Below are positions 1-60,720 of a stretch of 64,000 nucleotides of DNA, one piece after another (positions within the stretch are counted from its first letter, which is position 1; each line of letters opens with the position of its first letter). The notes beneath the pieces are model-generated. The model saw nothing but the letters and a program-made list of their open reading frames with translations. It was not told where the DNA came from and made no database searches. Position numbers and translations under genes: made by a program. Source of the DNA: Piscicola geometra. Lineage: Eukaryota > Annelida > Clitellata > Hirudinida > Piscicolidae. The stretch lies in NCBI GenBank assembly GCA_943735955.1, contig OX030961.1:8374420-8438419 (forward strand), in the 5' to 3' direction.

Positions 1-271
1 TTATTCACCCAAAAATTCACCCACCCATTCATCCCTTCAATCCCCCATTTACCCATTCATCCCTTCAAACATGTATTCACCCATCCATTCATCAAAACTA
101 GTACCCTCTCACCCACCCATCCATTCACCCATTCATTCACCCACCCACCCACGAATGCATGCGTTCAGTGCCACATACACAACAAATCAAGGTACATCGT
201 ATCAAGAATAATATATGTGACTGCAAATGTTTAAATGGGATAATCATGATTGATCAATTAAAAAAAATTGA
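1..271. repeat. Degenerate CCCA/CATT-rich repeat, probable PPP1R37 3' flank
   Basis: The first 150 bases are an irregular tandem mixture of CACCCA and CATTCA words. The rest is AT-rich and lies just downstream of the minus-strand PPP1R37 stop codon, so it is probably 3' UTR. No clear minus-strand AATAAA was found here, so the transcript may end left of the window. Confidence 0.5.
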
Positions 272-21399
<21,128 letters not shown>

Positions 21400-22110
21400 C
21401 TTTATTTATTTTTTGATATGTAATTAGAGCCTCACTTATTTGACATAAATTGTTGAAGTAATTCTTTCATTTTTGCTTTCAAAAAATATTAAAAAAAAAA
21501 AAAAAATTTTAAGTTTTTGAAAAAATAATTTTCATACTTTGATTATTGTTGTTTATTGTTAAATGTTTATATCGAAATTTTTCAAAAATAATTATCAAAC
21601 ATTCATTTATTAAAAAATATTTCACAAATTTAAACTATTTTGAGATAAAAAGTTAAACAAAATCTTAAAATTTTAAAACCTAAGTTTAGAAAAAAATTTA
21701 GAAGTAAATTAAAATAAAATATATTTGTCAAATTTAACTTAAATTATTTAAGGTTTATATCTTTCATATTTTGAACTGAAGCTGGAAACAACTTTTAAGC
21801 ATAAGTTCCTGTCTGATAGTTTTGTTCAGTTCGCCTCGTAGGGAAAGGTTTTTCTTCGAAATTTTCGCTTTTCAATAATTATTAACTTTCCGAACGTCGA
21901 ATTACTTTGCGAATTTTATTGTGAATATTTTATTAATAAAAGTCAATGATGGGTTCATATTTTTCGACATTTTCTAATTGTTGCGTATGTACTCGTTTCT
22001 AAATCGTACTGTGCGAATTATTTATTTGAAAATGAATCGACAAACACTTATCACAGATAAGTCTTTATTCGAGCGTTACCGACACTTAAAAGCGTTATCG
22101 TCGTTCGAAA
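21400..22110. promoter_or_regulatory. Shared 5' region of PPP1R37 (minus) and the RRM gene (plus)
   Basis: The two start codons face away from each other across 711 bp. The left part is very AT-rich. A less AT-rich stretch with CpG-containing words lies at about 21820-22105, nearest the RRM gene. A shared or bidirectional promoter is inferred from the arrangement only; no core element was recognised. Confidence 0.4.
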
Positions 22111-24768
<2,658 letters not shown>

Positions 24769-26318
24769 ATGAACTGTTCTCTCTAACTTTGTCGCGTCGT
24801 TTCATTTTTTTTGTTCTCGTATTAAGGACGGGCGTTCCTCGTTTGATCTTGCTTTTATTTTGATAATTTAAAATCTCGTTAAATTAATTATTTCTTTATT
24901 ATTTTATATTTTGAGATCACATTTATTTAGCGCTTTTTTCTTCTCCATAAACACCCACCTGACATTTAGTATTATAGTGCGTGGTGGACATTATCATCAT
25001 CATCATTATCATCATCATCATTATTATTATTTTTGTTTCACTCATCATTATTATAAGATATTCCGTATATTTATTATTTATTTCAGCCCTGATGCGCTAA
25101 TTATTAGTTTACACGTGGTGCAGACGCTTCCAGTCGTTACATATTCGTTACAGTTACTGCGGGGCTCAGTTATATAAGCGCCGTTGTTAACTTAATGGAA
25201 AGTTTCGGCTCCACAATTGTATTTCATTAATTTTAGTTAATTGTCGTCATCATTATCGCCTGTATATATTCAAGCATTTTAATTTTATGAAAAATTGTTT
25301 TTTAATTCAAATATTTTTGGAGGGAATTATATCTATAATTTGAGTGTTAATAAAAGAGTAATGTTTCCTCATTAAAAACTCTCAACCTGTCTTGATGATG
25401 CTGTGCTGTATTGCGTCGATAGGAGCTCAGAACTGCTAAATCAAAAACTAAATTGGTTTTGAACCCCAGTACATGTTGCCACACTCCTTGAACGGACAAA
25501 CTCTCTTCGAGGCTATTCTAAGCCCGCTAAACTCTCCATCACACAATTGGAGATTTGAGCCGACTGCTGTTTCGAGTAGAATTTATTTATTCTGCAAAAA
25601 CTGACAGTTTAAACAGATCTATGCTTCCACCATCAGTCGAACTTTGTGCTCCACCTTCTGATCACGGGGTGCTCTCACTAAATAATAATAATGAAGATCA
25701 TTATTGTAGTGGCGTATAACCCGAACGGGCTTCCAGGCCACTTAGGCTGCCTATTTTCATTTGCGCCTTTGGGTTACTAGGACATTGGTTGCACTTGAAC
25801 CTAGAACCTTCCATTATTGGTCAAGCCGAGAGTAATTACCGACTCGGCTACCCGTTCACCCAACAACGACAGGTGTCCCTCCACATAGATAAACCTCGAC
25901 TTAGAGTTTTTTAATTTATTTAAAATTCAGATACCTGCATCGTGATCGTTTGTCGATGATTAAACCTCGCCCGCCTTTCCGCATGATATTTATCGCGGAA
26001 ATCACTCAATTTTTCTTTAAAAAATAATTAAAATATTTAATTATCAAAATTAACGACGGAATTGCCTTTATGCAAAAAGAGGAGAACAACTGTCCTACTG
26101 CAATGAATTGATAAGTGTTCTCACATAAATCATGTAGGCATGCAGCAAATGTTTTGTAAGAACACCAAGAGATTACTTTTTAAATTTACAGTGAGTTGCA
26201 TTATAAATGGCAATTTTCATAAGACAACTGCTTTAAAAAATCAATATTTAAAAAATAAGAGCTTCACATTCCAATAAATATATTTGAGAAGCATAAATTG
26301 AGAAAATAACTTTTCAAA
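24769..26318. other. Intergenic region
   Basis: AT-rich, with (CAT)n near 24990 and AATAAA words near 25350 that could serve the RRM gene. SINE A copy 2 is at 25681-25860. No exon was recognised. Confidence 0.5.
25681..25860 (-). mobile_element. SINE family A, copy 2
   Basis: The reverse complement begins GTGAACGGGTAGCCGAGTCG, with the same body and the GTTATACGCCACTACAATAA end as copy 1, then a TTATTATTATT tail. Confidence 0.85.
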
Positions 26319-26921
26319 ATGGTTCTTTCAAAATCCTTCCCATTTGCAATACTTACACTTTTCAGCTTGTGCTTATTAGTGAAGGCTTCCTTCGATGACT
26401 TTGAGAACTTGATTTCGTCCGAAGTGGCAGAAATGAAGGTCTTCTGCAACCGCTTCGTCATCATCTACGCCCTCGACAACGCTCGCAAGTACCTACGCAA
26501 CAGCAAGTAAGCGTGTCTTCCCATTCCATTTGAATATTTTCTTGAATATTTATGTAAATTAGAGCATTGATTAATATTCTTATCAAGAGAGTTATCGCTT
26601 ATACACATTTTGTTGAATTGTATCGTTGGTTTTGTTTTCTAGTTATGACATCATTATACAAATTCCAGAATTGTATTAAACTACATAACTGGTTTTGTTT
26701 CATACTTATGAATTGTATATACAATTGTATAATAAAACACGATGAACAACAACAACAACAACAACACCAACAACAACAACGACGACGGCGACAGCTTCAA
26801 GGACCCAACGGGCTTCGTCACCTTGATCAACCTGCCCTCCTTCAAGGTGAACGAGGCAGGGTCAGTGAAGCAGATGTCCAGGTACATGAGAAAGCTCATG
26901 AACGAGCTCTCCCTGCATTGA
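26319..26921 (+). CDS. Candidate small secreted protein (2 exons), unknown family
   Basis: Exons 26319-26506 (donor GTAAGC) and 26795-26921 join in frame to 104 aa. The first about 23 residues (MVLSKSFPFAILTLFSLCLL) look like a signal peptide ending near VKAS. The mature part contains EMKVFCNRFVIIYALDNARK and, in exon 2, DPTGFVTLINLPSFKV, with a single cysteine. I do not recognise it. The exon 2 acceptor (GGCGACAG) lacks a pyrimidine tract, but the downstream codon use looks coding. Alternatively, the TACTTACACTTTTCAG at about 26345 is a real acceptor, and these are internal exons of a longer transcript without the signal peptide; that acceptor is in frame with the exon 5 donor of the RRM gene. 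The region between the exons contains an Asn-codon run. Confidence 0.45.
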
Positions 26922-28227
26922 CCCCAGGACGATGAATATATTTGTTACTTTACCTTTCAATTGTTCATTAAAATTATTTTTTTTAATAATACTGTGGATT
27001 TAAAATATCTTTGATTATTTTAAGAAATCGAAAAAAATTAACGTCATCAGCTTAAAGATGATATTCATAAAAACACCATGCATAGGGTGCATCTCGTATT
27101 TGATTCCCTTCTTAGCTTCTCTATTCATTCAAAGCTGGTATTTATATTTTTAACGGTAGCTCAAAACTTAATGACGGATCAACCAATGAGAGTTTCACTT
27201 ACTTTTAAATAATAAAAGAATTATTCATTTCTTTGCCTTTTCATCGAGTATTTGAGATTGAGCTAATTGCTGTTTATTGAGAGTAAAAGGACCACAACAA
27301 AGTCTATGATGCTTCGGTAAGAGGCGTGTAAAATCGAAGTGTTTAAAACGTTCATAGATATTCGACATTGAATGAAAACATGTCAACTTCATTCCAAAAG
27401 AGGACTGCCAACAGAAGCATTTGCTGAGACACGCGCTAAAGAATCTTGCAGTAAAATATACTTTTGCTTTCTACTCTATCCACATCTAATAAAATATCTC
27501 GTTACGTTTCCATAAAAAAAAGTTAAATGAATTTAATTGAATTAGTTAATTTAATTAAATAAATTCAGTTATTCAAGATCTAATGAGCCTCTAGCTACTA
27601 AAGAAAAGTAGTTTCTTGTTGCTTTGATGGAATGCAATGCCTACAAATACCCACAAAACCCCATGCCTACAACACGAATGAATGGAAGAGTTCACATTGC
27701 AATAGCAATGCCATTTGGAAGGGGAGAGTTCTGACGAGAAAGAAGGACAGAAAACCACTTTGACGACGCAATTTGAAGGAATTCTTGAACCTGTCTCGCA
27801 TGTCTTGGCGTGCATCAGCATCAATCTCACTTCCTGCCACTGCTTGCACTTCATCTACAGAGAAGCTGGAGGTTCCATAAACTAAAAACTGGGTTTGACT
27901 ATGAAACAAGAAGGAACAAATCTTGAATTTACTCCCCTCCACTCCCTTCCTCCTTTTTCTCTTCCTCCTCCTTCCCTTCCTCCTTCTCTTCCTCCTTCCC
28001 TTCCTCCCTTTTCTCTTCCTCCTCCTTCCCTTCCTCCTTCTCTTCCTCCTTCTCTTCCTCCTTCTCCCTACTGCAAGTAGTTTAGCTGCGGAAGTGGTTG
28101 AATTGCAAAATAACTTCAAATGTTTGCAATGGTTAGACACACCATAACCATTTGAGAATTGCATTAAAGAATAATATCATATTGAAAGTTAAACAAGATC
28201 GAAGCAAAGAAAAAATATTCCACTTAC
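26922..28227. other. Gap with a CCTT-rich tract and an unassigned minus-strand frame
   Basis: 27935-28070 is a (CTTCCTCC)n pyrimidine tract. A minus-strand open stretch at about 27740-27870 encodes coding-like sequence (SVDEVQAVAGSEIDADARQD), preceded by a plausible acceptor (TTTTTAG). It is not an SH3 domain and does not continue endophilin-B in the expected phase. It could be a decayed transposon or an unlinked exon. Confidence 0.35.
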
Positions 28228-35047
<6,820 letters not shown>

Positions 35048-36605
35048 CTCGATGATCAAAGTCACAATCAACGAGAGAGGTCGACGGATGTGTCGGTGGC
35101 GAGAGTTGAACGGTTGAAGTAACGATGCGAGTCTTTTTAAGCTCTTTGACTGGATGTCTTGCTCACTTAAATTGTTAAAAATCCAAATATGTGAACCCTA
35201 ACAATACTCGACTGATCCTCCACGATCGCCTAAAAGTCAAACGTCTTCTTTATGTTGCACCCCTCGCAAATGTATCCACTGCATACAACTGGCACTGGAG
35301 CTTCATAATCAAGTGCGTGCACACGTCTCCAGTCTCTTGTACTCGCGTGTACATTCTTCTTCGGGTGTGTGTTCAACCAATCTATTCAATTTACGTGACG
35401 TGTTAATTAGATGTTTTTCAATATAAGTTCTAATGGAGGAAAAGAGATGAAGATGAAGAAAATGCCAGTGTGTCCCTGTGATTAGAAGCTTGCTAATTAT
35501 TGAGTTTCCATGATGTGGGTGTTTGTATGTGTGTATATATGTGTGTTTGTGTGGGTGTGTGTGGGTGTGTGTGAGTGTGTGTGTGTGTGTATGTGTGTGT
35601 GGGTGTGTGTGTGTATGTGTGTTTATGTGTGTGTTTGCGGGTGTGCTTGCGTGTGAAGAGAGTGAAAGTGGCAGCAATGTAGCTGAAATTATGGAATCAA
35701 TAGAAGGCTGAATGGAGAGATAGATGAATGCATTGATAAGTGCGTGTGTTTGTTTGTGTGTGTTTGTGTGTGCCTGTGTGTGGGTGGGTGTGTGGGTGGG
35801 TGGGTGGGTGGGGGTAAGTGGGTGGGTGTTTGTATGGGAGTGCGAGTGTGAAACTGTGAAGAATTAATTTCTAAAACACGTTTTGACTGTGTTTTTTATA
35901 AAAATATAAAATTTATTTGTATTCAAATGATAAGTTAATGCATTTTTAAATTTAGGCAATTATTTGACAGCGCAGATGAAAGCTAAAATAAACGCTAAAA
36001 AGATGAATTAAGATATAAATAAATTAAACTATTTTTATACGAAAACTAAAATCGTTGTTTTATGTGCAACTTTTATATAAAAAGTATAATCTCTCTTTTT
36101 GGTAGACAATTTCTGTATTCTTTATGACTTTTTTGATCACTTTTGTTCGGTACAATTTTAATTCTTTATGGGATTCCTTCTAAAAAGCTTATCCGCACAA
36201 ATAAAAGATAAATTTGTTATTAAAAAGTAGCTTGGTTTTATTTTATCAAAATTGTCTGATTAAAATCTAAAAACCAGTTTTATAAATTTTTTAAAATATG
36301 TTTTTATTATAACTACTTGTATCTGAAACAATATTACACTTTAAAAAACATTTCATTAAAAATATTTGTTTAAACCTCTAACGCACCCCAGCCTACATTT
36401 CTAAGGCGATTTCCAGGCCAATGGAAAGATGGAGTAGGAATGAATTATTAATTAGGTGAGTGTTCCGGCCTGGAGTGATTGTTTACCTTCCATGCGAAAT
36501 AAATTATCGAATCCGACACGGCTTTAAAAGCATTTCCAAAAAACCAACCTTCAAAGATCATTATTGATAATGAATATGAAGGAAAATGTTGAGAAATAAG
36601 ATCAA
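35048..36605. promoter_or_regulatory. Divergent 5' region between endophilin-B and the DLK-like kinase
   Basis: The two start codons point apart across 1558 bp. The region contains GT-rich repeats (35515-35650 and 35740-35830), then AT-rich DNA. 5' UTR exons could lie here, but none can be shown. Confidence 0.35.
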
Positions 36606-45101
<8,496 letters not shown>

Positions 45102-45640
45102 ATGTGTGTGTGTGTGTATGTGTGTGTGTGTGTGTGTGTGTATGTGTCTGTGTAAATGTTCGTTTCATTCTAACTTCCTGTCTAGCTAGCTGCCAAACAA
45201 TCCCACTAACCTTCCATCCCACCAACCCAACCATCCCACCAACCCAACCATCCCACTAACCTTCCATCCCACCAACCTAACCATCTCACCAACCCAACTA
45301 TCCCACCAACCCAACTATCCCACCAACCCAACCATCTCACCAACCCAACCATCCCACCCAACTCAACCATCCCAACCATCCAAGCCATCTCACCAACCCA
45401 ACCATCCCACCCAACCACCATCTAGTCAATAGTTACACTTCTTGATTTGAGCTTTGCCTTTTCTTGCGTTTCTTGTTTTCCAACGAATTCCATTCTTTCT
45501 TTACAAATTCCACTTTTAGTTTTGTCAAAATTCTCATAAATTCCATATTTTGTTTTTCACGATACTCATAAAATTCCATTTTTTTAAATATTAAATTCAT
45601 TTTTAAAACTTTCTCATTTTTTTTATTGCATTACACCCAG
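45102..45640. repeat. (GT)n and CCAACCATCCCA tandem repeats downstream of DLK
   Basis: GT-rich 3' UTR (45103-45150), then about 18 units of CCAACCCAACCATCCCA-type 12-mers at 45205-45422, then T-rich DNA. Confidence 0.8.
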
Positions 45641-46190
45641 CTAGTTATCAAATGCCATTGCATTACACCCAGCTAGTTATCAAATGCCATTTTATTACAC
45701 CCAGCTGGTTATCAAATGCCATTGCATTACACCCAGCTAGTTATCAAATGCCATTTTATTACACCCAGCTGGTTATCAAATGCCATTGCATTACACCCAG
45801 CTAGTTATCAAATGCCATTGCATTACACCCAGCTAGTTATCAAATGCCATTGCATTACACCCAGCTAGTTATCAAATGCCATTGCATTACACCCAGCTAG
45901 TTATCAAATGCCATTTTATTACACCCAGCTAGTTATCAAATGCCATTTTATTACACCCAGCTAGTTATCAAATGCCATTGCATTACACCCAGCTAGTTAT
46001 CAAATGCCATTGCATTACACCCAGCTAGTTATCAAATGCCATTTTATTACACCCAGCTAGTTATCAAATGCCATTGCATTACACCCAGCTAGTTATCAAA
46101 TGCCAGTGCATTACACCCAGCTGGTTATCAAATGCCATTTTATTACACCCAGCTAGTTATCAAATGCCATTGCATTACACCCAGCTAGTT
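45640..46190. repeat. 32-bp minisatellite, about 17 units
   Basis: The unit joins CATTACACCCAGCTAGTTAT and CAAATGCCATTG. Units are almost identical and differ mainly at two switches: GCATTACACC versus TTATTACACC, and AGCTAGTT versus AGCTGGTT. Confidence 0.97.
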
Positions 46191-46429
46191 ATTTGTGCTC
46201 ATTCTAGAGTGTCTGATTCTCATGTATTACTCGAATTTAAGTATTACAGCTCATTCAATTTAGGTTGTTTATAAGTTATTTTAATTTTAAATATAAGTAT
46301 TATAAATATTAAAAGATATATCAATTATAAAATTCGATTTATTTATTTGTCACTGATTTATTCATCATAGTCATTAAATGATTTGTGGATACAGTGTGAT
46401 GATGATGATTAGGATGATGATGATTAGGA

Positions 46430-46497
46430 TGATGATGATGATGATGATGATGAGGAGGAGGAGAAGGAGGAGGATGATGATGATGATGATGATGAGG
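46430..46497. repeat. GATGATGAGGAGG triplet tract
   Basis: GAT and GAG triplets bordering the possible exon at 46500-46768. Confidence 0.85.
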
Positions 46498-46499
46498 CA

Positions 46500-46784
46500 T
46501 CAGGGTGTTTGCAGACATGCCCCTCGAACATCCGGCCACCACCTGCCGATTCTTTTCTATCGCAATAATTGAGCGCTGGGTCACGTGACCGCCCGCCAGG
46601 TATATAAGGCAGGTCTGGAAGGGATGCGGGCATGCCGGAGGGAGCTTCGAGTGCATCGTTTGGTCCTTTCCTCGTCATCCCGCCCTCGACTGTTGCCACC
46701 TTGATGTAGTTGCCGCCAGGAAGCACCAGGTATTCAGTGGTCTGTTGCACTCCCTGCTGCATGCTCAACTATTTACAGCTTTGT

Positions 46785-46872
<88 letters not shown>

Positions 46873-47061
46873 GTTACCTTTGTTATCTTGTAAGTACTCG
46901 GGCATTCGTAAGGCGCGCAGGTTTGTTGCACGCATGGGCGCTGGCAAGCATAATATCACACTCATGTATTCCTCCCTGATGACACCCTTGTTCATGCATT
47001 TATATTCACTTTCGTTTTCTGATCTTTGATAACCATTCAAACTGTTTCCGCTCACCGCCAT
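46500..47061 (-). CDS. Weak gene candidate, unknown protein (minus strand, partial)
   Basis: An open minus-strand stretch from 46768 has coding-like sequence (TTEYLVLPGGNYIKVATVEG, then LPDLPYIPGG) after an acceptor-like TAAATAG. An upstream ATG at 47061 is followed at once by a GTGAGC donor (ATGGCG|GTGAGC), which would join in phase. Alternatively, a longer first exon runs from 47061 to about 46892, but its GTAACA donor is out of phase. The 3' end is not resolved; the frame runs into poly-Ser repeat. The family is not recognised. Confidence 0.3.
46790..46868. repeat. (TG)n microsatellite
   Basis: About 38 TG dinucleotides. Confidence 0.95.
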
Positions 47062-47800
<739 letters not shown>

Positions 47801-47839
47801 TGTGTTGGGCAATATTGTTTCAAGTTTATAATTTTGACC

Positions 47840-48360
47840 AGTGTTCTCGCCACCACAGTCTGATGACCTTCCCCGTCACTGGCATCCTCTCAAATCCCAA
47901 GCGGAAAAAGCACCTCCCGTGGTCACTCAGACTAAACTCTTTGACGATTTTGCAGAGCCAGCGTAAAGTGCGACCGAAATGCCATCACCAGCGCACCTGT
48001 CAGAGGGCATTTATGGGTGCCTTGGGTCATCGAGGCAGCAATCTGACATGGCAGACGAGCATCTTCAGTTCAGCGTCGTTGGAGATTTAAAGTGTCGATC
48101 TTTCGCGCCAATGCAGCCCTGATAAGCCTTCCCTGAAAAGGCAGTTCGATGACACAAGAGGTTTGTGCCTGGTTTTACGTTCGTGCAGTGCGGTGCAAGA
48201 AATGTACCATCCCACTTCTCATCGTCCCCCTGCACTGATAGAGGTGTCGAAGTTATGGGTGTGGCCGCAGCTATGCACTGTCGTCAAGCTGCACTGCTAG
48301 GTCACTGGTCAGTCACTATAGAGGTCAAAAGACCCGCAGTACTTGAAGATTTCAAGTAAG
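47840..48360 (+). pseudogene. Possible decayed coding or retroelement relic
   Basis: GC content is clearly above the flanks. One frame reads coding-like with interrupting stops (for example LPRHWHPLKSQAEKAPPVVT, stop, then PSPAHLSEGIYGCLGSSRQQ). No domain was recognised and no splice model removes the stops. Confidence 0.25.
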
Positions 48361-51145
48361 TTAATCTCTCTACCTAATGCCTAATTAAACTATGTTCATT
48401 AATGCGATTATATTTAGTATTCTTAATAAGTATTATTAGTAATATTATAATTAGTAAAATTGTCTGTGCCCATTTGCACGGAGTCTCAGCCATTTAGTTG
48501 TATGGCCTCATTGTGCTTGTAGAGGTGCTTCGAACTTTGCACTAGTCCTCTCACACGCACATCAATCCAACATTTCGTTTTTACATTTACTGTTAACCGA
48601 TAGAAACTGCAGCGCATAGCAACCACTGTAACAGTTACAACAGTAACCACTATCAGTTAATACAACAACCACTATCAGTCACTACAACAACCACTCTATC
48701 AGCTGTTGTATACAAGTCACCCCCCCCCCCCTCCCCATCACATTCGTTGCCGTTGTAGGCGTTATTGTTACACACCTGGGCATGCATCGTAATCGTCATC
48801 GTTTGGGCATCTCTAATAACCCCACCAGAACTTAGTCGTCTGGACTGAATAAATCATATTAATATCTTATTTATTAACTTTTGTTTTGTTGATTTTTATT
48901 TTATACTTAAAAGTATGTGTAGTTTTCAAGAACTCCCTATGCCGTATTTTTAGCAATCACAATTTACATAATTTTGTAATTTTAATGCAATATAAATTTT
49001 AGCTTGACACTAAATAGTGTTTCCATTTATTTTACTATCATTCTTGCCATTATTTATATGATGATTCACAATCACTTAATTATTCAAAATGTCTAAAATA
49101 AAGATACAAATAATCACGCAATAATGCCCTGAAATACCAGATAGTTCGGACATGCACAATGTTCGGTCACTCTCGAAGAATGATCCTTCTAGCGCCTTCA
49201 GTTCGGACACTGGCAAACAAAAGTAATTGAGTTTCGGTAATAGCATGACCTATTTAATGTGACCAAGAATAGAAGAACTAATGAGCAAAGAACTTCAATT
49301 GTATCAATTTATACTCTGAATTAATTGGAAGAACATGTATATTTTCTGACTTTGAAAAATAATTATTTAAAAGTTTACCAATATATTGGTATTTTACAGC
49401 GCCTTTCATAATAGGCTTAAAAGTTTCAAATGAAATAAGAGATGGCAAAGTATTTTGCACTCGAGTACCCGAATCTTATCTTAAGTTTGAAGTTATTAAA
49501 AATATAAAGTTTAAATATTGATAATTATTGTGTCTACCTCAATCATAAAAACAAAAGATTTTTTAAGTAGTTATAGGTAAGACCCGGGCTGTATGTTACA
49601 GGGGTTATATGTTAAAAGGTTTATAACTTGTCTAATAAATGAATGGAATTAATAATTGTTTAATAAATTAATCGAATGAACATAGTCGACAAGCTTTGAT
49701 TACCAAATAGGAGCAGGAAATAGCGGATTAAGTTGAATAAGTACCGTGGTCTTAAAAAAAAGTCAGAAAGCTGACATGTATTTATGTTTTGAAAAAAAAA
49801 TCAGGTTTCTGAAAAATTACATGATGCTCAACAGGCAGGCGCTGATTGTTTAAAGTCATTTTCATACAAAAAAGTTTTCTCTCAATTCAGGCTGCAAGTC
49901 TGAGCCGAGCCACCAGCTTCAACCGGGCAAACGTTTCTATTTTTTTCGATACCTGGCTTTGATATGGACCGTTAAAAAGTTCAATAAATTAATGTTTTAT
50001 TTCATTTAGATGCATAGTTGAAACTTGTAACATTCAATCACGACTATTGTACCAAACAAGCCCGTGTACAGTTATCACTCTATCGAAAAGTTACTTTTTT
50101 CAAGGAATTTAAGTGAAAAACTTCATTTTGTGTTTTAACTTGTGCTAATAGCATTTGTAGCACATAAAAAGTTCAATTCTAACCGTTTCAAAATAACTAA
50201 CTTTTGTAAAATTGGTAAAAACTGTAATGAACTCCTTTACTATGAAAGTTGAAATTCACACTATATGAAATAGTGTGAATTTCAACTATATCTTGTTTAA
50301 ATTGACAAATTGAACGAATGAATATTGAGCACGCGACCTGAAGACGCGCTGAAATTATCTTTTCACGGTATCCAAACTATATAGCCAAAAACCCTGAGTT
50401 TTGCAGCGGTTGTCACTCCATGCATCGACGGAATAGTTTTGCGGTAAAACGCTTGGCGTTCGACTCACCAGCGTGGGTTCGACTCCTACCTTCGCTTGAG
50501 TGCGTCTATGCTCCAGAGGAGCTCTGGACTTTATGGGAAGTAGAAGGAGGACAAGAAAATTTAAGCTTCTGTTCAAAACCACTTCAGTTCATCGTCTTAA
50601 AAGGCTGCCCAGGTCTTCTCTGAAATATTTTTAAATCCTTCCTATTTATATAACTAAAATGAGATGACGCAGAGAATGCTGACGTAACCAAAATGACGTA
50701 AGGAAAGGAAAGCTTGTCATCGTACATCTTTCTAGCCATAAATAGGCGTTTGAAGAATTATTCAAAACGTAAATCTTGTGACACACTCAGTTTTTTAAGA
50801 GAAAAAAAGTTATGATTTGGATTGACCTTCCATCTTGTTTTCAAGCTAAACGAAGTATTAGTTATTGAACTTTACTTTTAAACGCCATTATGGCCTCTCT
50901 GAAAAACTCGATTAGTTTCAAAATTGTAAATTCTGGATTAATCCACATCAGGGACAAATCAATTATACGAAATTATGGTTGGTAACTTTATTCTGTCATT
51001 TAAATTTGCTCAAAACAATGATGTCATAGTTGCTGACCGTCAGAAATTTAAATACCCATAAGCTCTAAAACGGAAAAATAAATATTCGAAATTTAAACTT
51101 TAAACTTGAAAATGAATGCAAACGTATCATGACAAACCCTCGCAG
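48361..51145. other. Intergenic, mostly AT-rich
   Basis: Apart from a C-run at 48720 and the SINE-like element near 50.4 kb, no feature was recognised. One or more 5' exons of CLPX (mitochondrial presequence) are expected in the right part but were not identified. Confidence 0.5.
50405..50640 (+). mobile_element. Candidate tRNA-derived SINE, family C (single copy here)
   Basis: AATAGTTTTGCGGTAAAACG resembles an A box and GTGGGTTCGACTCCTACC a strong B box about 45 bases later. About 150 bases of unrelated body follow. With no second copy in the window, its ends and mobility are unproven. Confidence 0.45.
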
Positions 51146-57003
<5,858 letters not shown>

Positions 57004-57811
57004 TTGGTGGCAGTGGTTGTGATGGTGTGGTGATTGATGATGGTGCCTGCTGCTATGCTTAGGGTGGTTGATGGTAGGTGTTGTTGATGAGGTGGTTGTG
57101 TGGCTCATGATGGTTGCTGTGGTGTTGTGGTTACGTTGGGAGGTTTAGGATTGTATGGGTGGTGTGTCAGTCTTGCTTGTGAGGAGGGTGGTGATGTTTG
57201 GTTCGATGTTGAACCATCATCTTTTTGTTTTCCCGCCATTTTGGATTTCCATTCGTATGCACTTTTCAATGGTTTCATTCATGGCGGGTTTAATATTTAT
57301 GATCTTTTGAGCGCCAAAGAATCTGCTCGGCTTAACAATTAAGCGCATTTCATGATTCGGGTCACAGCTGTACACTTGCAGTACAAATGTATTCAAAGTG
57401 TATTTAAGATTTTCCGTTGTATAATGATGAAATGGATTTGTTAATAAAACACTACATCTCCTTTCAAGACAACACAATAACTTCTTATAAATTAGGATTC
57501 ATTTATGATTCATACTCAGATTTTTTTATTTACATAATTCACTTTTTATTTACTTTTTAAACTGAAACTCCCTAATCAATAGTCTGAATCCAATGAATAA
57601 AGTTTAAAGTTTAATTTCCAAAATCGTTCAAACTTAACCCCAGAAGCGATTTACAGTTCCATCATCATCAAAACCACGCACCAAACTACAATCACACATC
57701 CATAAGACAACGTACACCCTTTATACAACACAAACACGTTCATGCCTAACACGACCACACACCCCACCACAAACACACACCCCCACCACAATCACACCCC
57801 CACCACACACA
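57004..57811. other. Convergent 3' region between CLPX and DNAJC8
   Basis: Tail-to-tail arrangement with 808 bp between stop codons. Contains AATAAA at about 57443 and 57596 on the plus strand and TTTATT words for minus-strand poly(A) signals. CAC-rich sequence lies at 57740-57810. Confidence 0.5.
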
Positions 57812-60492
<2,681 letters not shown>

Positions 60493-60720
60493 TGCTGTCT
60501 GTCGATTTAAAAAATCAGAACCTACGGCTTTTGATAAATATTTGGTACAAAGACAAAATAGCAATCCAAAAAAACAACCAACTAATTTTCTTTTAAAAAT
60601 GCGAAATCAAAATAACATTTAAATATTTATAGAATTTTTAAAAATTTTAATTTAAATATTTTTGCAACAAAACTCTTTAATTTGGTTCTTTTCGAATAAG
60701 CGGCTGTTTCGAAATTTAAA
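60493..60720. promoter_or_regulatory. 228-bp bidirectional promoter region, DNAJC8 (minus) / AGC-like kinase (plus)
   Basis: The start codons of the two genes lie head-to-head only 228 bp apart, so both promoters and 5' UTRs must fit here. The DNA is AT-rich; no TATA or CpG cluster is obvious. A shared promoter is inferred from spacing. Confidence 0.6.

Noticed and set aside
27770..27880. Last coding exon of endophilin-B
   Set aside because: In the phase left by the 28228 donor this stretch stops after eight codons, and it does not resemble an SH3 domain.
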